Notes under the pieces: generated by a model | Databases searched by the model: none | What the model was told of the DNA's origin: nothing | Seen by the model: only the letters and a program-made list of their open reading frames with translations | Translations under genes and position numbers: made by a program | Source: CAJBVG01 sp044337515 | GTDB lineage: Bacteria; Bacteroidota; Bacteroidia; Sphingobacteriales; Sphingobacteriaceae | Assembly: GCA_044337515.1 (NCBI GenBank) | Contig: JBIINK010000032.1 | Coordinates: 1-26,672, forward strand | Reading direction: 5' to 3' | DNA: 26,672 bases | Part shown: positions 13,929 through 22,224 of the stretch, piece after piece | Numbering within the stretch: position 1 is the first letter of the stretch | Layout: each line of letters starts with the position of its first letter

Positions 13929-15581
13929 ATGATGAAAAATATTGTTTTGAGCCTTTTTGCCCTGTTAAGTTTAGGGAGTAACACAACATTTGCTCAAATA
14001 AGCGCAAATGCCGATTCTATTCGCTTTAATCCCACCTCCGAAATACAATTAGATAGTGCTCGTTTAGTAATTTATAACAATTGTAATTCAGAGATTTCTA
14101 TTCAGGAGTTCAAATTCTTTAATACTTACTCTTCACCTGCCTTTTTTGTAAAGTCTTTGGCTGATTCGAGCATCAATAGCAATGACTCTTTAGCATTTTA
14201 TGTGTATTTCAAGCCTCGTCATAATGTATATCATAACTCGGAGCTGCTAATTATAACTAATCCTAGCGCATATTCCATAACCATAGATTTGCAAGGACAA
14301 GGGAAATATTCGATGCCTTATTATGCTACAACCGAAAATAAAACGGAAGATGCCTTGAAATCTTCACTAAAAACGATTCTAACTACTGGACAACTTACTT
14401 TGGGTTATAATTTAGCGCGCGATAATATGTTCATGACTATTGATAACCAAAAGGTAAATGGACAAGGGGCAACGATTAATACTTTGGAATGTATTTATAC
14501 CGGTAGAAAAGCAGTGGGTTTTACGAGCAGATCAGATGCACAAACCAACAACTCATTTAACACTGAACATACTTACCCTCAAAGTTTTTTCAGTAGTGCA
14601 GAACCTATGGTTTGCGATTTAAATCATTTATTCCCTACCGATAATAATGCGAATAACAGTCGTAGTAATTACCCATTTGGGAAAGCTACTACTCCGTATA
14701 TAAACGATGCTACAAATACACCATCTCACTTAGGATCGAATACATTATACGAACCGAGAGATGCGCAAAAAGGAAAGACTGCAAGAGGAATGTTGTATTT
14801 CGTTTTGCGTTACCAAGATTATTCAAATTTCTTTGCGCCACAAGAAGCAATATTAAGAACATGGCATAATGATTTTCAACCTACAACAGTTGAGAAAAAA
14901 AGAAATGCCGATGTGTATACTGCACAAAAAAATAGAAATCCATTTATCGACTATCCACAATTTATTGAACGCATCACTAAATTAGTTGCTTCATCAACAA
15001 CTCCACTGGTCCCTTCTGTTTATAAATTAGATTCTGTGAAGACCATAGAATTATCAGATACGTTAGACTCTGTTATCATTAACTTCCCTATTGTAAATAA
15101 TGGGAACAAATCGGTTTTGGTTTATAGTACAAACAGCACGAATCGCTTAGTTGATTTTCATTTCGATAGTGTTCGCGTTGCTCCAGGTGAAAGTATTAAT
15201 TTGCCAATTGTCATTCACACAAAAGATACTACAGGAACTTTCGAATCAGGATTGCAATTTTATACTGACTTTAATTTAATATTTTTATACTCGCGTTTGA
15301 GTTTTACCATTACACATAAAGCACTTGGCGTAAGTGCTACGAAGAGCAATAAGATTCAGGTGTATCCCAATCCGGTAATTGGTGACTGGTTACTGGTGAA
15401 TGGTAATTGGACAAAAGACACTGGACAAAAGACAATGGACGCTGGACTTTTTTATAATCTTGAAGGGCAATTGATATTAACAGCTCCGATTGTTGATGGG
15501 AAAATTAATGTGTCTGAACTTCAGCCCGGTTTTTATACTTTAAAAACTAATGACGGTTACGCGAAAATAATTAAGCAATAA
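13929..15581 (+). CDS. Secreted endonuclease I-family DNase with T9SS sorting domain
   Basis: About 550 residues from the start at 13929 (an upstream ATG at 13911 is unlikely because it overlaps the promoter box). The signal peptide ends in Phe-Ala-Gln. Next comes an Ig-like domain of the ASPM/SPD-2/Hydin kind (about 25-130). The endonuclease I domain (about 135-340) has the metal-site segments Asn-Thr-Glu-His-Thr-Tyr-Pro-Gln-Ser and Asp-Leu-Asn-His-Leu-Phe-Pro-Thr-Asp, with Asn-Asn-Ser-Arg-Ser after. A further beta domain follows. The end is a type A T9SS sorting domain: Val-Tyr-Pro-Asn-Pro-Val, Tyr-Asn-Leu-Glu-Gly-Gln, Pro-Gly-Phe-Tyr. It should digest extracellular DNA for nutrients or biofilm turnover. 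The sorting domain contains a 7-bp repeat tract. Its stop overlaps the next start (TAATG). Confidence 0.9.
   Translation: MMKNIVLSLFALLSLGSNTTFAQISANADSIRFNPTSEIQLDSARLVIYNNCNSEISIQEFKFFNTYSSPAFFVKSLADSSINSNDSLAFYVYFKPRHNVYHNSELLIITNPSAYSITIDLQGQGKYSMPYYATTENKTEDALKSSLKTILTTGQLTLGYNLARDNMFMTIDNQKVNGQGATINTLECIYTGRKAVGFTSRSDAQTNNSFNTEHTYPQSFFSSAEPMVCDLNHLFPTDNNANNSRSNYPFGKATTPYINDATNTPSHLGSNTLYEPRDAQKGKTARGMLYFVLRYQDYSNFFAPQEAILRTWHNDFQPTTVEKKRNADVYTAQKNRNPFIDYPQFIERITKLVASSTTPLVPSVYKLDSVKTIELSDTLDSVIINFPIVNNGNKSVLVYSTNSTNRLVDFHFDSVRVAPGESINLPIVIHTKDTTGTFESGLQFYTDFNLIFLYSRLSFTITHKALGVSATKSNKIQVYPNPVIGDWLLVNGNWTKDTGQKTMDAGLFYNLEGQLILTAPIVDGKINVSELQPGFYTLKTNDGYAKIIKQ
15373..15449 (+). repeat. 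Eleven 7-bp units inside the sorting domain of the nuclease (family C)
   Basis: From 15373 the sequence steps in sevens: CGGTAAT, TGGTGAC, TGGTTAC, then TGGACAA, AAGACAC and similar, ending with TGGACTT. Eleven units keep phase and stay open in the coding frame. Three units make 21 bp, giving a seven-residue repeat in the protein that starts Gly-(Asp/Asn)-Trp or Gly-Gln. It lies between the Tyr-Pro-Asn-Pro and Tyr-Asn-Leu-Glu-Gly-Gln landmarks. Confidence 0.85.
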
Positions 15582-15931
15582 TGAACATCGAAGAAATAAG
15601 AGAGTATTGTATATCAAAAGAATTTGTAGAAGAAACTTTTCCTTTTGATCAGGATACTCTTGTATTTAAAGTGATGGGTAAAATGTTTTTGTTGATTTCA
15701 CTAAATGAATCCAATCATTTTAATGTAAAGTGCGATCCAGAATATGCTGTTGAATTACGTGAACGATATTCGGAAATCATCCCTGGATGGCACATGAACA
15801 AAACCCTTTGGAATACGGTATATACCGATGGCTCATTACCTCGTAAACTTATAGCGGAACTAATTGATCATAGTTATGACGAAGTAGTAAAAAAACTTCC
15901 CAAGAAAACACAAGCGTTGTTTCATAAATAA
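15581..15931 (+). CDS. MmcQ/YjbR-family protein
   Basis: 116 residues, cytosolic. It shows the YjbR landmarks: Glu-Thr-Phe-Pro-Phe-Asp near residue 20, Phe-Lys-Val-Met-Gly-Lys-Met-Phe, Asn-Val-Lys-Cys-Asp-Pro, then Gly-Trp-His-Met-Asn-Lys and Trp-Asn-Thr-Val. The family has a DNA-binding-like CyaY fold, but its function is not established. It shares one base with the nuclease stop codon, so it is translationally coupled, and the M14 gene starts 19 bp later. The neighbours do not explain its role. Confidence 0.88.
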   Translation: MNIEEIREYCISKEFVEETFPFDQDTLVFKVMGKMFLLISLNESNHFNVKCDPEYAVELRERYSEIIPGWHMNKTLWNTVYTDGSLPRKLIAELIDHSYDEVVKKLPKKTQALFHK

Positions 15932-15950
15932 GATTGTAGTATATTGAAAC

Positions 15951-17723
15951 ATGAAACGTTTCAATAGCTTTATCATCTTATTGTTTTTTGCGTACACCAC
16001 TTCTGCTCAACAAACAAAAGCTCCCTATTTTAATTCCAACGGAAATCAAACTCCAGAATATTCTGATGTAATTAAATATTACACTACTTTGAGTACTAAC
16101 AATCCTCTAATTAAAATTGATGTATTGCCGAATAGCTCAGATGTAGAAAATTCAATTCGATTGGTTCGCATTACCAAGGGAAGTACCGCTGGTAAAGTAA
16201 ACATCTTAATCAACAATGGTATTCACCCTGGAGAGCCTGATGGTATTGATGCTTCAATGATTTTAGCAAGTACTATTATTAATGTGGAAGCAGGAACCCC
16301 TATTTCATCTCAAAAATATTTCACTCAAAAATACAAGGAAGATAAAATCCTCGTTCATCTTTTAGACATCGCCAATATTTATATCATTCCTGTTTATAAT
16401 GTGGATGGTAGTTTAAGAAGGAATTCTACCACACGTGCCAATCAAAACGGACCAGAAGAATATGGCTTCCGTGGAAATGCTCGCAACTTAGATTTGAATC
16501 GTGATTTTATTAAAATGGATTCTCGAAATGCTTTCGCTTTTGTAAAAATATTTCAAGAAGTAAAGCCACATTTATTTATCGACACACATACCAGCAATGG
16601 TGCCGACTATCAACACATTGTTACTTACATTGCTACACAAAAAGATAAGCTTCAAAAAAGTATTTCCGACTATCAATACAATTCATTTGTACCTCAGTTA
16701 AACTCTTCGCTAAAAAAATATAAATTCGATCCAGCACCCTATGTAAATGCATGGTCGGATATTCCAGATTCGGGTTGGGCTGCATTTTATGAAAGCCCTC
16801 GTTTTGCTACAGGTTACAGCGCCTTGTTTAATACAATTGGTTTTACTTTAGAAACTCACATGCTAAAAAATTATCAGCAACGTGTAGAAGGATCTTACGC
16901 ATTTTTACTTTCGTGTATTGAAATTGCAAAACGTGATGCTGAAAAAATAAAGTCCGTTAAATTAAAAGCAGATCAAGAAGTATTAGCACAAACCACTTTC
17001 CCATTAAATTGGAAACTCGATTCGAGTAAAGTGAATACTATTGAATTTAAAGGATTTGAAGCTGGTCATAAAACTTCCGAAGTAAGTGGATTGCCACGTT
17101 TGTATTACGATCGAAATAAACCATTTACAAAAACAGTAAAACATTACGAAAATTACAAATCGACAACAGAAGTTGAAAAACCTTTCGCTTATGTTGTTCC
17201 ATACGCTTGGAAAGAAGTTATTACTCGCTTACAATTAAACAATATAAAACTTACACGAGTAACTAATGACACAGTCCTCACTTTAAGTGTTTATTATATC
17301 GATGATTATAAAACTGTTTCAAAGCCCTATGAAGGACATTACATTCACAGCAATGTGAAATTACATTCAGAAGTACAAAAAATAAAAGTATCTGCTGGAG
17401 ATTTTATTATCTATACCAATCAACCCAACATTCGCTTTGCAATTGAAACACTAGAGCCTCAAGCTATCGACTCCTATTTTAATTGGAACTTCTTTGATGC
17501 AACTTTGGGGCAAAAAGAATATTTCTCTGATTATGTGTTTGAAGATACTGCTGCAGAATTGCTCAAAAAATATCCAGCCTTAAAAGCAAAGTTGGATATG
17601 AAAAAATCGGAAGATGCAACCTTTGCTAAAAGTGCAGATGCACAATTAGACTTCGTTTACAGAAATTCTTCGTACTTTGAAAATTCATATTTGAGATATC
17701 CGATTTACCGTTTAGAAAAATGA
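15951..17723 (+). CDS. Secreted M14-family zinc carboxypeptidase
   Basis: 590 residues. Signal peptide (Met-Lys-Arg, hydrophobic core, cut after Ser-Ala-Gln at about 20). The M14 domain (about 35-325) has the zinc site His92 and Glu95 in Gly-Ile-His-Pro-Gly-Glu-Pro-Asp-Gly, the substrate segment Leu-Asp-Leu-Asn-Arg-Asp-Phe (180-186), the third zinc ligand His213 in Ile-Asp-Thr-His-Thr, and the catalytic Glu301 in Thr-Leu-Glu-Thr-His-Met. About 265 residues of beta-rich C-terminal sequence follow; I do not recognise them, and they lack the T9SS type A pattern. It should trim C-terminal residues from peptides or cell-wall material in the periplasm or outside. The rhomboid gene overlaps its end by 4 bp. 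Confidence 0.9.
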   Translation: MKRFNSFIILLFFAYTTSAQQTKAPYFNSNGNQTPEYSDVIKYYTTLSTNNPLIKIDVLPNSSDVENSIRLVRITKGSTAGKVNILINNGIHPGEPDGIDASMILASTIINVEAGTPISSQKYFTQKYKEDKILVHLLDIANIYIIPVYNVDGSLRRNSTTRANQNGPEEYGFRGNARNLDLNRDFIKMDSRNAFAFVKIFQEVKPHLFIDTHTSNGADYQHIVTYIATQKDKLQKSISDYQYNSFVPQLNSSLKKYKFDPAPYVNAWSDIPDSGWAAFYESPRFATGYSALFNTIGFTLETHMLKNYQQRVEGSYAFLLSCIEIAKRDAEKIKSVKLKADQEVLAQTTFPLNWKLDSSKVNTIEFKGFEAGHKTSEVSGLPRLYYDRNKPFTKTVKHYENYKSTTEVEKPFAYVVPYAWKEVITRLQLNNIKLTRVTNDTVLTLSVYYIDDYKTVSKPYEGHYIHSNVKLHSEVQKIKVSAGDFIIYTNQPNIRFAIETLEPQAIDSYFNWNFFDATLGQKEYFSDYVFEDTAAELLKKYPALKAKLDMKKSEDATFAKSADAQLDFVYRNSSYFENSYLRYPIYRLEK

Positions 17724-18337
17724 TAGAAGACTTAATTCGTTATACTCCCATTTCTTCCCTGATCTTTGTATTCACTATAGCCGTATCGCTTTACGGTATT
17801 TATGGCGATCAACACGGCAATCGTGGATTAATGCTTCACCCTTATAGCATACATCGTGGTAAAAAATATTTTACCATTTTAACTAGTGGTTTTATTCATG
17901 CCGACATGAATCACTTGTTATTTAATATGCTGAGTTATTATTTTTTCGCCTTTACCTTAGAAAAAATTGTAGGTCATTGGCAGTTCGCCTTAATCTATTT
18001 GTTGGGATTAATTCTTAGCGACATCAGTAGCATCATTAAAAATAAAAACAACAGTGGCTATTATAGCTTAGGTGCTTCGGGTGCTATATCAGCTGTATTA
18101 TTTAGCTATATTTTATTTGATCCGCTCAGTAGAATTTATTTGTTTTTTATCCCTATTGGAATTCCTGCTTATTTATTCGCCTTATTGTATTTGGGATATT
18201 GTATGTATGCCTCAAAAAATCAACGCGACCACATTAATCACGAAGCTCATTTCTGGGGAGCCATTACAGGACTAGTGGTTACAGCAATGCTGTTTCCGCA
18301 TGTATTAGGTTATTTTATAAAGAGTGTATTAGGCTAG
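17720..18337 (+). CDS. Rhomboid-family intramembrane serine protease
   Basis: 205 residues with about six transmembrane helices. The Ser-His dyad is visible: Ser120 in Gly-Ala-Ser-Gly-Ala and His177 in Glu-Ala-His-Phe-Trp-Gly-Ala. The L1/TM2 segment has Phe-Ile-His-Ala-Asp-Met-Asn-His-Leu-Leu-Phe-Asn-Met (58-70), a rhomboid hallmark. It cleaves membrane-embedded substrates; none can be named. It starts by ATGA overlap with the M14 gene, and its stop overlaps the convergent biotin-carrier gene by 9 bp, with no terminator between. Confidence 0.93.
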   Translation: MIEDLIRYTPISSLIFVFTIAVSLYGIYGDQHGNRGLMLHPYSIHRGKKYFTILTSGFIHADMNHLLFNMLSYYFFAFTLEKIVGHWQFALIYLLGLILSDISSIIKNKNNSGYYSLGASGAISAVLFSYILFDPLSRIYLFFIPIGIPAYLFALLYLGYCMYASKNQRDHINHEAHFWGAITGLVVTAMLFPHVLGYFIKSVLG

Positions 18338-18835
18338 AAGCAAAAGCACTTCATTCTTATCTACTTTATCTCCTGGTTTAATCTTAATCGATTTTACAAT
18401 ACCATCTGTTGGAGCTTTTAAAATGTTCTCCATTTTCATGGCTTCTAACACTAAAAGATTATCACCTTTTTTAAATTCTTGTCCTTCGGTAACCAAAACT
18501 TTTAAAACCAATCCTGGCATCGGTGCTTTGATGTCGTTTATTTTTTTCGCATTCAGATTATCTAAACCTAAGCTTTTCAATAAATCATCGAACTGGTCTT
18601 TTATCTCGCAATCGTAAATGCGATTATTCACTTTTAAACTAGCCGTTTTATTTTCATGATTAATACTAACCAACTCTACATTATAAGATTTTTGGTTAAG
18701 TAAAATATGATATTGATTGTTACCTAACGATGCAAATGAAATGTCTTTTAGTTCATTGTTTAAGGTGATTCCTTTTGAATCTAATTCAACATCGTAAATA
18801 GTTTCTTGGTTGACTTTAATGTGATACATAATCAA
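18329..18835 (-). CDS. Biotin carboxyl carrier protein (acyl-CoA carboxylase type)
   Basis: 168 residues. The C-terminal biotinyl domain (about 102-168) has Ala-Pro-Met-Pro-Gly-Leu-Val and the biotinylation site Glu-Ala-Met-Lys-Met-Glu-Asn with Lys134. The N-terminal 80 residues form a beta-rich domain like those in stand-alone biotin subunits of propionyl/acetyl-CoA carboxylases of Bacteroidota. It would carry CO2 between biotin carboxylase and carboxyltransferase subunits, neither of which is within the window. It lies 8 bp downstream of the DUF4159 gene and its 3' end overlaps the rhomboid gene. Confidence 0.9.
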   Translation of the reverse strand: MIMYHIKVNQETIYDVELDSKGITLNNELKDISFASLGNNQYHILLNQKSYNVELVSINHENKTASLKVNNRIYDCEIKDQFDDLLKSLGLDNLNAKKINDIKAPMPGLVLKVLVTEGQEFKKGDNLLVLEAMKMENILKAPTDGIVKSIKIKPGDKVDKNEVLLLLA

Positions 18836-18843
18836 AAATACAA

Positions 18844-19509
18844 TTAATTTGTAAGTATATAATGAATGATATTAGCACCCATTTTAAGGGCTTTTTCATG
18901 TGTTTCTTGCTTGTCTGTAGGGTAAGTGCCCACATCTTCCCATCCATTACCCAAATCCGTTTCATAATCGTATAAACAGACTAATTTTCCTTTATAGATT
19001 ATACCAAATGCTTGAGGGCGTTTGGCATCATGCTCATGTATTTTAGGCAAGCCATTCGGGAATGAGTATGGTTTTTGAAATATAGGGTGATTAAATGGAA
19101 GTTCTACAAAGTCTAGGTCTGGGAAAACTTTCTTCATGGCAATGCGAACATAATTATCCATACCATAATTATCACATAGATGTAAGAATCCACCTGAAGT
19201 TAAATACTTGCGCATATTATCTGCTTCATCATCCGAAAAAATAATATTGCCATGCCCTGTTGCAAAAACATATGGATAATTAAAAATCTCAGACGAACCA
19301 GATTCTACGATAGATTCTTCTGGATAAAAATTTGTATTTAATTCGTCGTTGCAATAGGAAATTAAATTCGTTAACGCTGTTCTGCTAGAATACCAATCGC
19401 CACCACCACCGTATTTTAAACGAGCCATTCTGTAAGAGGGACTGCTGAATGACGATGCCAAAAAGAAAATGGAAAATAGTAAAAAGAAAATAGTAGACTG
19501 TCTTTTCAT
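18844..19509 (-). CDS. DUF4159 domain protein with signal peptide
   Basis: About 221 residues from the Met at 19509 (a Met at 19518 would overlap rsmE by 8 bp). An N-terminal signal sequence (Met-Lys-Arg-Gln then a Phe/Leu-rich core to about residue 25) is followed by a DUF4159 domain: Arg-Leu-Lys-Tyr-Gly-Gly-Gly-Gly-Asp-Trp-Tyr, Phe-Ala-Thr-Gly-His-Gly, Tyr-Leu-Thr-Ser-Gly-Gly-Phe-Leu and Leu-Cys-Asp-Asn. The domain resembles glutamine-amidotransferase-like folds and is often next to rsmE in Bacteroidota. Its activity is not known. Exported, from the signal. Confidence 0.85.
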   Translation of the reverse strand: MKRQSTIFFLLFSIFFLASSFSSPSYRMARLKYGGGGDWYSSRTALTNLISYCNDELNTNFYPEESIVESGSSEIFNYPYVFATGHGNIIFSDDEADNMRKYLTSGGFLHLCDNYGMDNYVRIAMKKVFPDLDFVELPFNHPIFQKPYSFPNGLPKIHEHDAKRPQAFGIIYKGKLVCLYDYETDLGNGWEDVGTYPTDKQETHEKALKMGANIIHYILTN

Positions 19510-19510
19510 A

Positions 19511-20218
19511 TTATTCATTTATAAAAGATATTAAAGCAGTGGCCTTAATGGCTGCTGTTTCAGTTCTTAACCTTGCCTCTCCCAAACTCAATGGAATATA
19601 GCCTTTCAGCTTAGCTGCATTAATTTCATCTTCGGTGAAATCGCCTTCGGGTCCAATTAAAATTAAATACTTTTTAATACTTTCTTTTCTAAAATCATCG
19701 ATCGATTTTTTATCGTCTTCTAAACAATGCGCTATTAATTTGATAGCACCATCATGTTCTAATTCTAAAAATTTATTAAATGCAATGGCTTCGTTTAGTT
19801 TTGGATGAAACGCTTTTTTACTTTGTTTCATTGCGCTCTCGATAATTTTATTCGATCGCTCTACTTTCAAATCTCTTTTTTCAGAACGTTGTGTAATAAT
19901 AGGCGTTATTTCATCGATACCAATTTCGGTGGCCTTTTCTAGAAACCATTCGAATCGATCTAAACTTTTTAGTGGAGATATTGCTATGTGTAATTGGTAG
20001 TTTCTCTGTGCGTAATTTAGTTTTACATCTAGCACTTGTACCATACAACGTTTGGGATGTGCTTCTATGATATGAGTTTCGTAAAAACCTCCTTTACCAT
20101 CTACTAGAAAAATATGATCCCCTTCTACTAATCGGAGTACACGTATACAATGCTTGCTTTCTTCTTCGGAAAGAGTATAGGTACTTGTGTTAATATCTGG
20201 GGTATAAAAAAGATGCAT
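19511..20218 (-). CDS. rsmE: 16S rRNA (uracil1498-N3)-methyltransferase RsmE
   Basis: 235 residues. A SPOUT-fold methyltransferase that makes m3U1498 in 16S rRNA of the small subunit. Diagnostic parts are the N-terminal PUA-like region, Glu-Lys-Ala-Thr-Glu-Ile-Gly in the middle, and the knotted SAM site Leu-Ile-Gly-Pro-Glu-Gly-Asp-Phe-Thr-Glu-Asp-Glu followed by Leu-Ser-Leu-Gly-Glu-Ala-Arg-Leu-Arg-Thr-Glu-Thr-Ala. Normal length. It starts 18 bp after the CNNM/CorC-like gene and is 1 bp from the DUF4159 start I prefer. Confidence 0.95.
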   Translation of the reverse strand: MHLFYTPDINTSTYTLSEEESKHCIRVLRLVEGDHIFLVDGKGGFYETHIIEAHPKRCMVQVLDVKLNYAQRNYQLHIAISPLKSLDRFEWFLEKATEIGIDEITPIITQRSEKRDLKVERSNKIIESAMKQSKKAFHPKLNEAIAFNKFLELEHDGAIKLIAHCLEDDKKSIDDFRKESIKKYLILIGPEGDFTEDEINAAKLKGYIPLSLGEARLRTETAAIKATALISFINE

Positions 20219-20236
20219 GATATAAAGATATGAATG

Positions 20237-21553
20237 CTATTGAGCATTATCAATATCCTCGGGAACTATTCGAATCATTTTTACTGCATCCACATTGTTT
20301 TTCTTCTTATCGGTTACGATAAACTTATATCCTCCGAAAACAATTTCTTCGCCAATCTCTGGAATCTTTTCAAAAATCACATTCATTAATCCAGCAACCG
20401 AATCATAATCGTCGTCTTCCGGCAAAGCATGTGGCAAATGTTCGTTCACATCACTAATAGTAGAATGTGCATCGATAAGATATTCTAAGTCGCCAACCTT
20501 TACTACTTTAGGCTTTTCTTCATCGTGTTCATCTTGAATTTCTCCTACAAGCTCTTCAATGATGTCTTCCATTGTTACTAAACCTGCTGTACCACCAAAC
20601 TCATCTAATACAATGGCAATGTTTGGATTTTTTCTGTTTTTCATTTCCGACAATAAATCGGCAATGCGTTTAGATTCTGGGATGAAATAAATAGGACGAA
20701 TTAAATCTGCAAGTTTAATGGTTTGATCATTTAATTCTTTCATCAACAAATCCTTGGCGTGTATATAACCAACAATATCATCGATACTATTTTTATATAC
20801 AGGGAAACGGGTATAACCTTCTCTCAATACGAACTTAATAAAATCCTCATAGTTGGTATCTACATCAACAGCGATCATCGATGTGCGAGGAATCATTATT
20901 TTCTTAACTGTTCTGTCGTTAAAATCAAAAACGTTTTTTATTAATTCATGCTCTGATGAATCTATTGCTCCTGATTCTTTTCCTTGATCCAATAATAATT
21001 GCAACTCTTCTGAAGTATGCACCTCATGACCATGAATTGGTGAGATGCCAATTTTTTTCAACAAGAAATTAGACAATCCATTTAAGATCCAAATGAATGG
21101 ACGAAACACAACATAAAAAACATTTAATGCTATAGCTACTGCAAACGTAGTGGTTACAGGCCTTTGAATGGCGATTGATTTAGGAGCAAGCTCGCCAAAT
21201 ACGATATGTAATACTGTAATTAATGCGAATGCCGTAGGTAGTGCGATTTGGTGCGCTAGCTCTGGAGTAATAGTTAAACCGAAAATGGAAATAATACTTA
21301 AGATGATTTTAGTAACAACTGATTCTCCAATCCAACCTAAACCTAAAGAGGCTAAAGTAATTCCTAATTGTGTTGCAGAAAGATAGGCATCTAAATTATT
21401 AAGAATATTCTTCGCAATTTTTGCGGTTTGATTTCCTGTTTTAGCTTTTAACTCTACTTGAGATGCTCGAACTTTTACGATAGCAAATTCTGCTGCTACG
21501 AAAAATCCATTGAGCAGGACTAAAAAAAGTGTTAAAAAGATATCGAACAGCAT
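20237..21553 (-). CDS. CNNM/CorC-HlyC family transporter (hemolysin family protein)
   Basis: 438 residues. The N-terminal CNNM (DUF21) membrane domain (about 1-195) has four hydrophobic segments and the conserved Asn-Gly-Phe-Phe-Val-Ala-Ala-Glu-Phe-Ala near residue 15. Two CBS domains (about 215-335) include Arg-Phe-Pro-Val-Tyr and Val-Asp-Glu-Phe-Gly-Gly-Thr-Ala-Gly-Leu-Val-Thr. A CorC_HlyC C-terminal domain (about 350-430) closes the protein. Bacterial relatives are linked to Mg2+ or Na+ efflux; the ion is not readable. The old name hemolysin is misleading. It lies 5 bp downstream of dedA and 18 bp upstream of rsmE. Confidence 0.92.
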   Translation of the reverse strand: MLFDIFLTLFLVLLNGFFVAAEFAIVKVRASQVELKAKTGNQTAKIAKNILNNLDAYLSATQLGITLASLGLGWIGESVVTKIILSIISIFGLTITPELAHQIALPTAFALITVLHIVFGELAPKSIAIQRPVTTTFAVAIALNVFYVVFRPFIWILNGLSNFLLKKIGISPIHGHEVHTSEELQLLLDQGKESGAIDSSEHELIKNVFDFNDRTVKKIMIPRTSMIAVDVDTNYEDFIKFVLREGYTRFPVYKNSIDDIVGYIHAKDLLMKELNDQTIKLADLIRPIYFIPESKRIADLLSEMKNRKNPNIAIVLDEFGGTAGLVTMEDIIEELVGEIQDEHDEEKPKVVKVGDLEYLIDAHSTISDVNEHLPHALPEDDDYDSVAGLMNVIFEKIPEIGEEIVFGGYKFIVTDKKKNNVDAVKMIRIVPEDIDNAQ

Positions 21554-21558
21554 GAATA

Positions 21559-22203
21559 CTATTTATTTTCTTCCGCTTTATTTCGGCGGTGTTCTCTAAT
21601 GTAAGTTAATACTACGGGTATCATACTTACAATAATAATAGTAATGACAATATATTCTAAATTATGCTGTAAAGATGGGAATGCTCTACCTAAAAAATAT
21701 CCAGATAATACCATCGATACTACCCAAGCAATACTGCCAACAATATTATAAAGTACGAATTTCTTAAAATCTAAATTTACAACTCCGGCCATAATTGGAA
21801 CAAAGGTTCTGATGATTGGAATGAAACGACCTAATACAATGGCAGTGCCACCATATCTGTGGTAGAAAGCTTCAGCAGTTCTCACATGTTTCTTTTTGAA
21901 GAAGAATGAATCTTCTCTACGAAATAATACAGGGCCGGTTTTCTTTCCAAAATAATATCCAACAAAGTTCCCAAGTATTCCTGCAATAATTAAGGTGAAA
22001 ATTAAAGTGAAAATACTAACATCAAATATTGGAGTACCACACATTAATCCTGCAATAAATAATAAGGAGTCTCCAGGTAAAAAGAAACCAAAGAATAAGC
22101 CTGTTTCAGCAAATACAATGAACAATAGCAGAGCTAATCCGCCATAGTGAATAATGCTTTGCGGGTTAAGCAAAGTCTTGACAAGCTCGAAGGTGTTTTC
22201 CAT
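21559..22203 (-). CDS. DedA-family membrane protein
   Basis: 214 residues with several transmembrane helices. DedA landmarks: Phe-Phe-Gly-Phe-Phe-Leu-Pro-Gly-Asp-Ser-Leu-Leu-Phe (about 36-48), Gly-Gly-Thr-Ala-Ile-Val-Leu-Gly-Arg-Phe-Ile-Pro-Ile-Ile-Arg-Thr-Phe (about 117-133) and Pro-Ile-Met-Ala-Gly-Val. The C-terminus is basic and cytosolic. The family moves lipids such as undecaprenyl phosphate or phosphatidylethanolamine across membranes and needs proton motive force. It is 21 bp after nuoN. A TTAATTTG box at 22212-22219 (minus strand, one base off consensus) could give it an extra promoter. Confidence 0.92.
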   Translation of the reverse strand: MENTFELVKTLLNPQSIIHYGGLALLLFIVFAETGLFFGFFLPGDSLLFIAGLMCGTPIFDVSIFTLIFTLIIAGILGNFVGYYFGKKTGPVLFRREDSFFFKKKHVRTAEAFYHRYGGTAIVLGRFIPIIRTFVPIMAGVVNLDFKKFVLYNIVGSIAWVVSMVLSGYFLGRAFPSLQHNLEYIVITIIIVSMIPVVLTYIREHRRNKAEENK

Positions 22204-22224
22204 AAGTCAAGCAAATTAAGGAAA

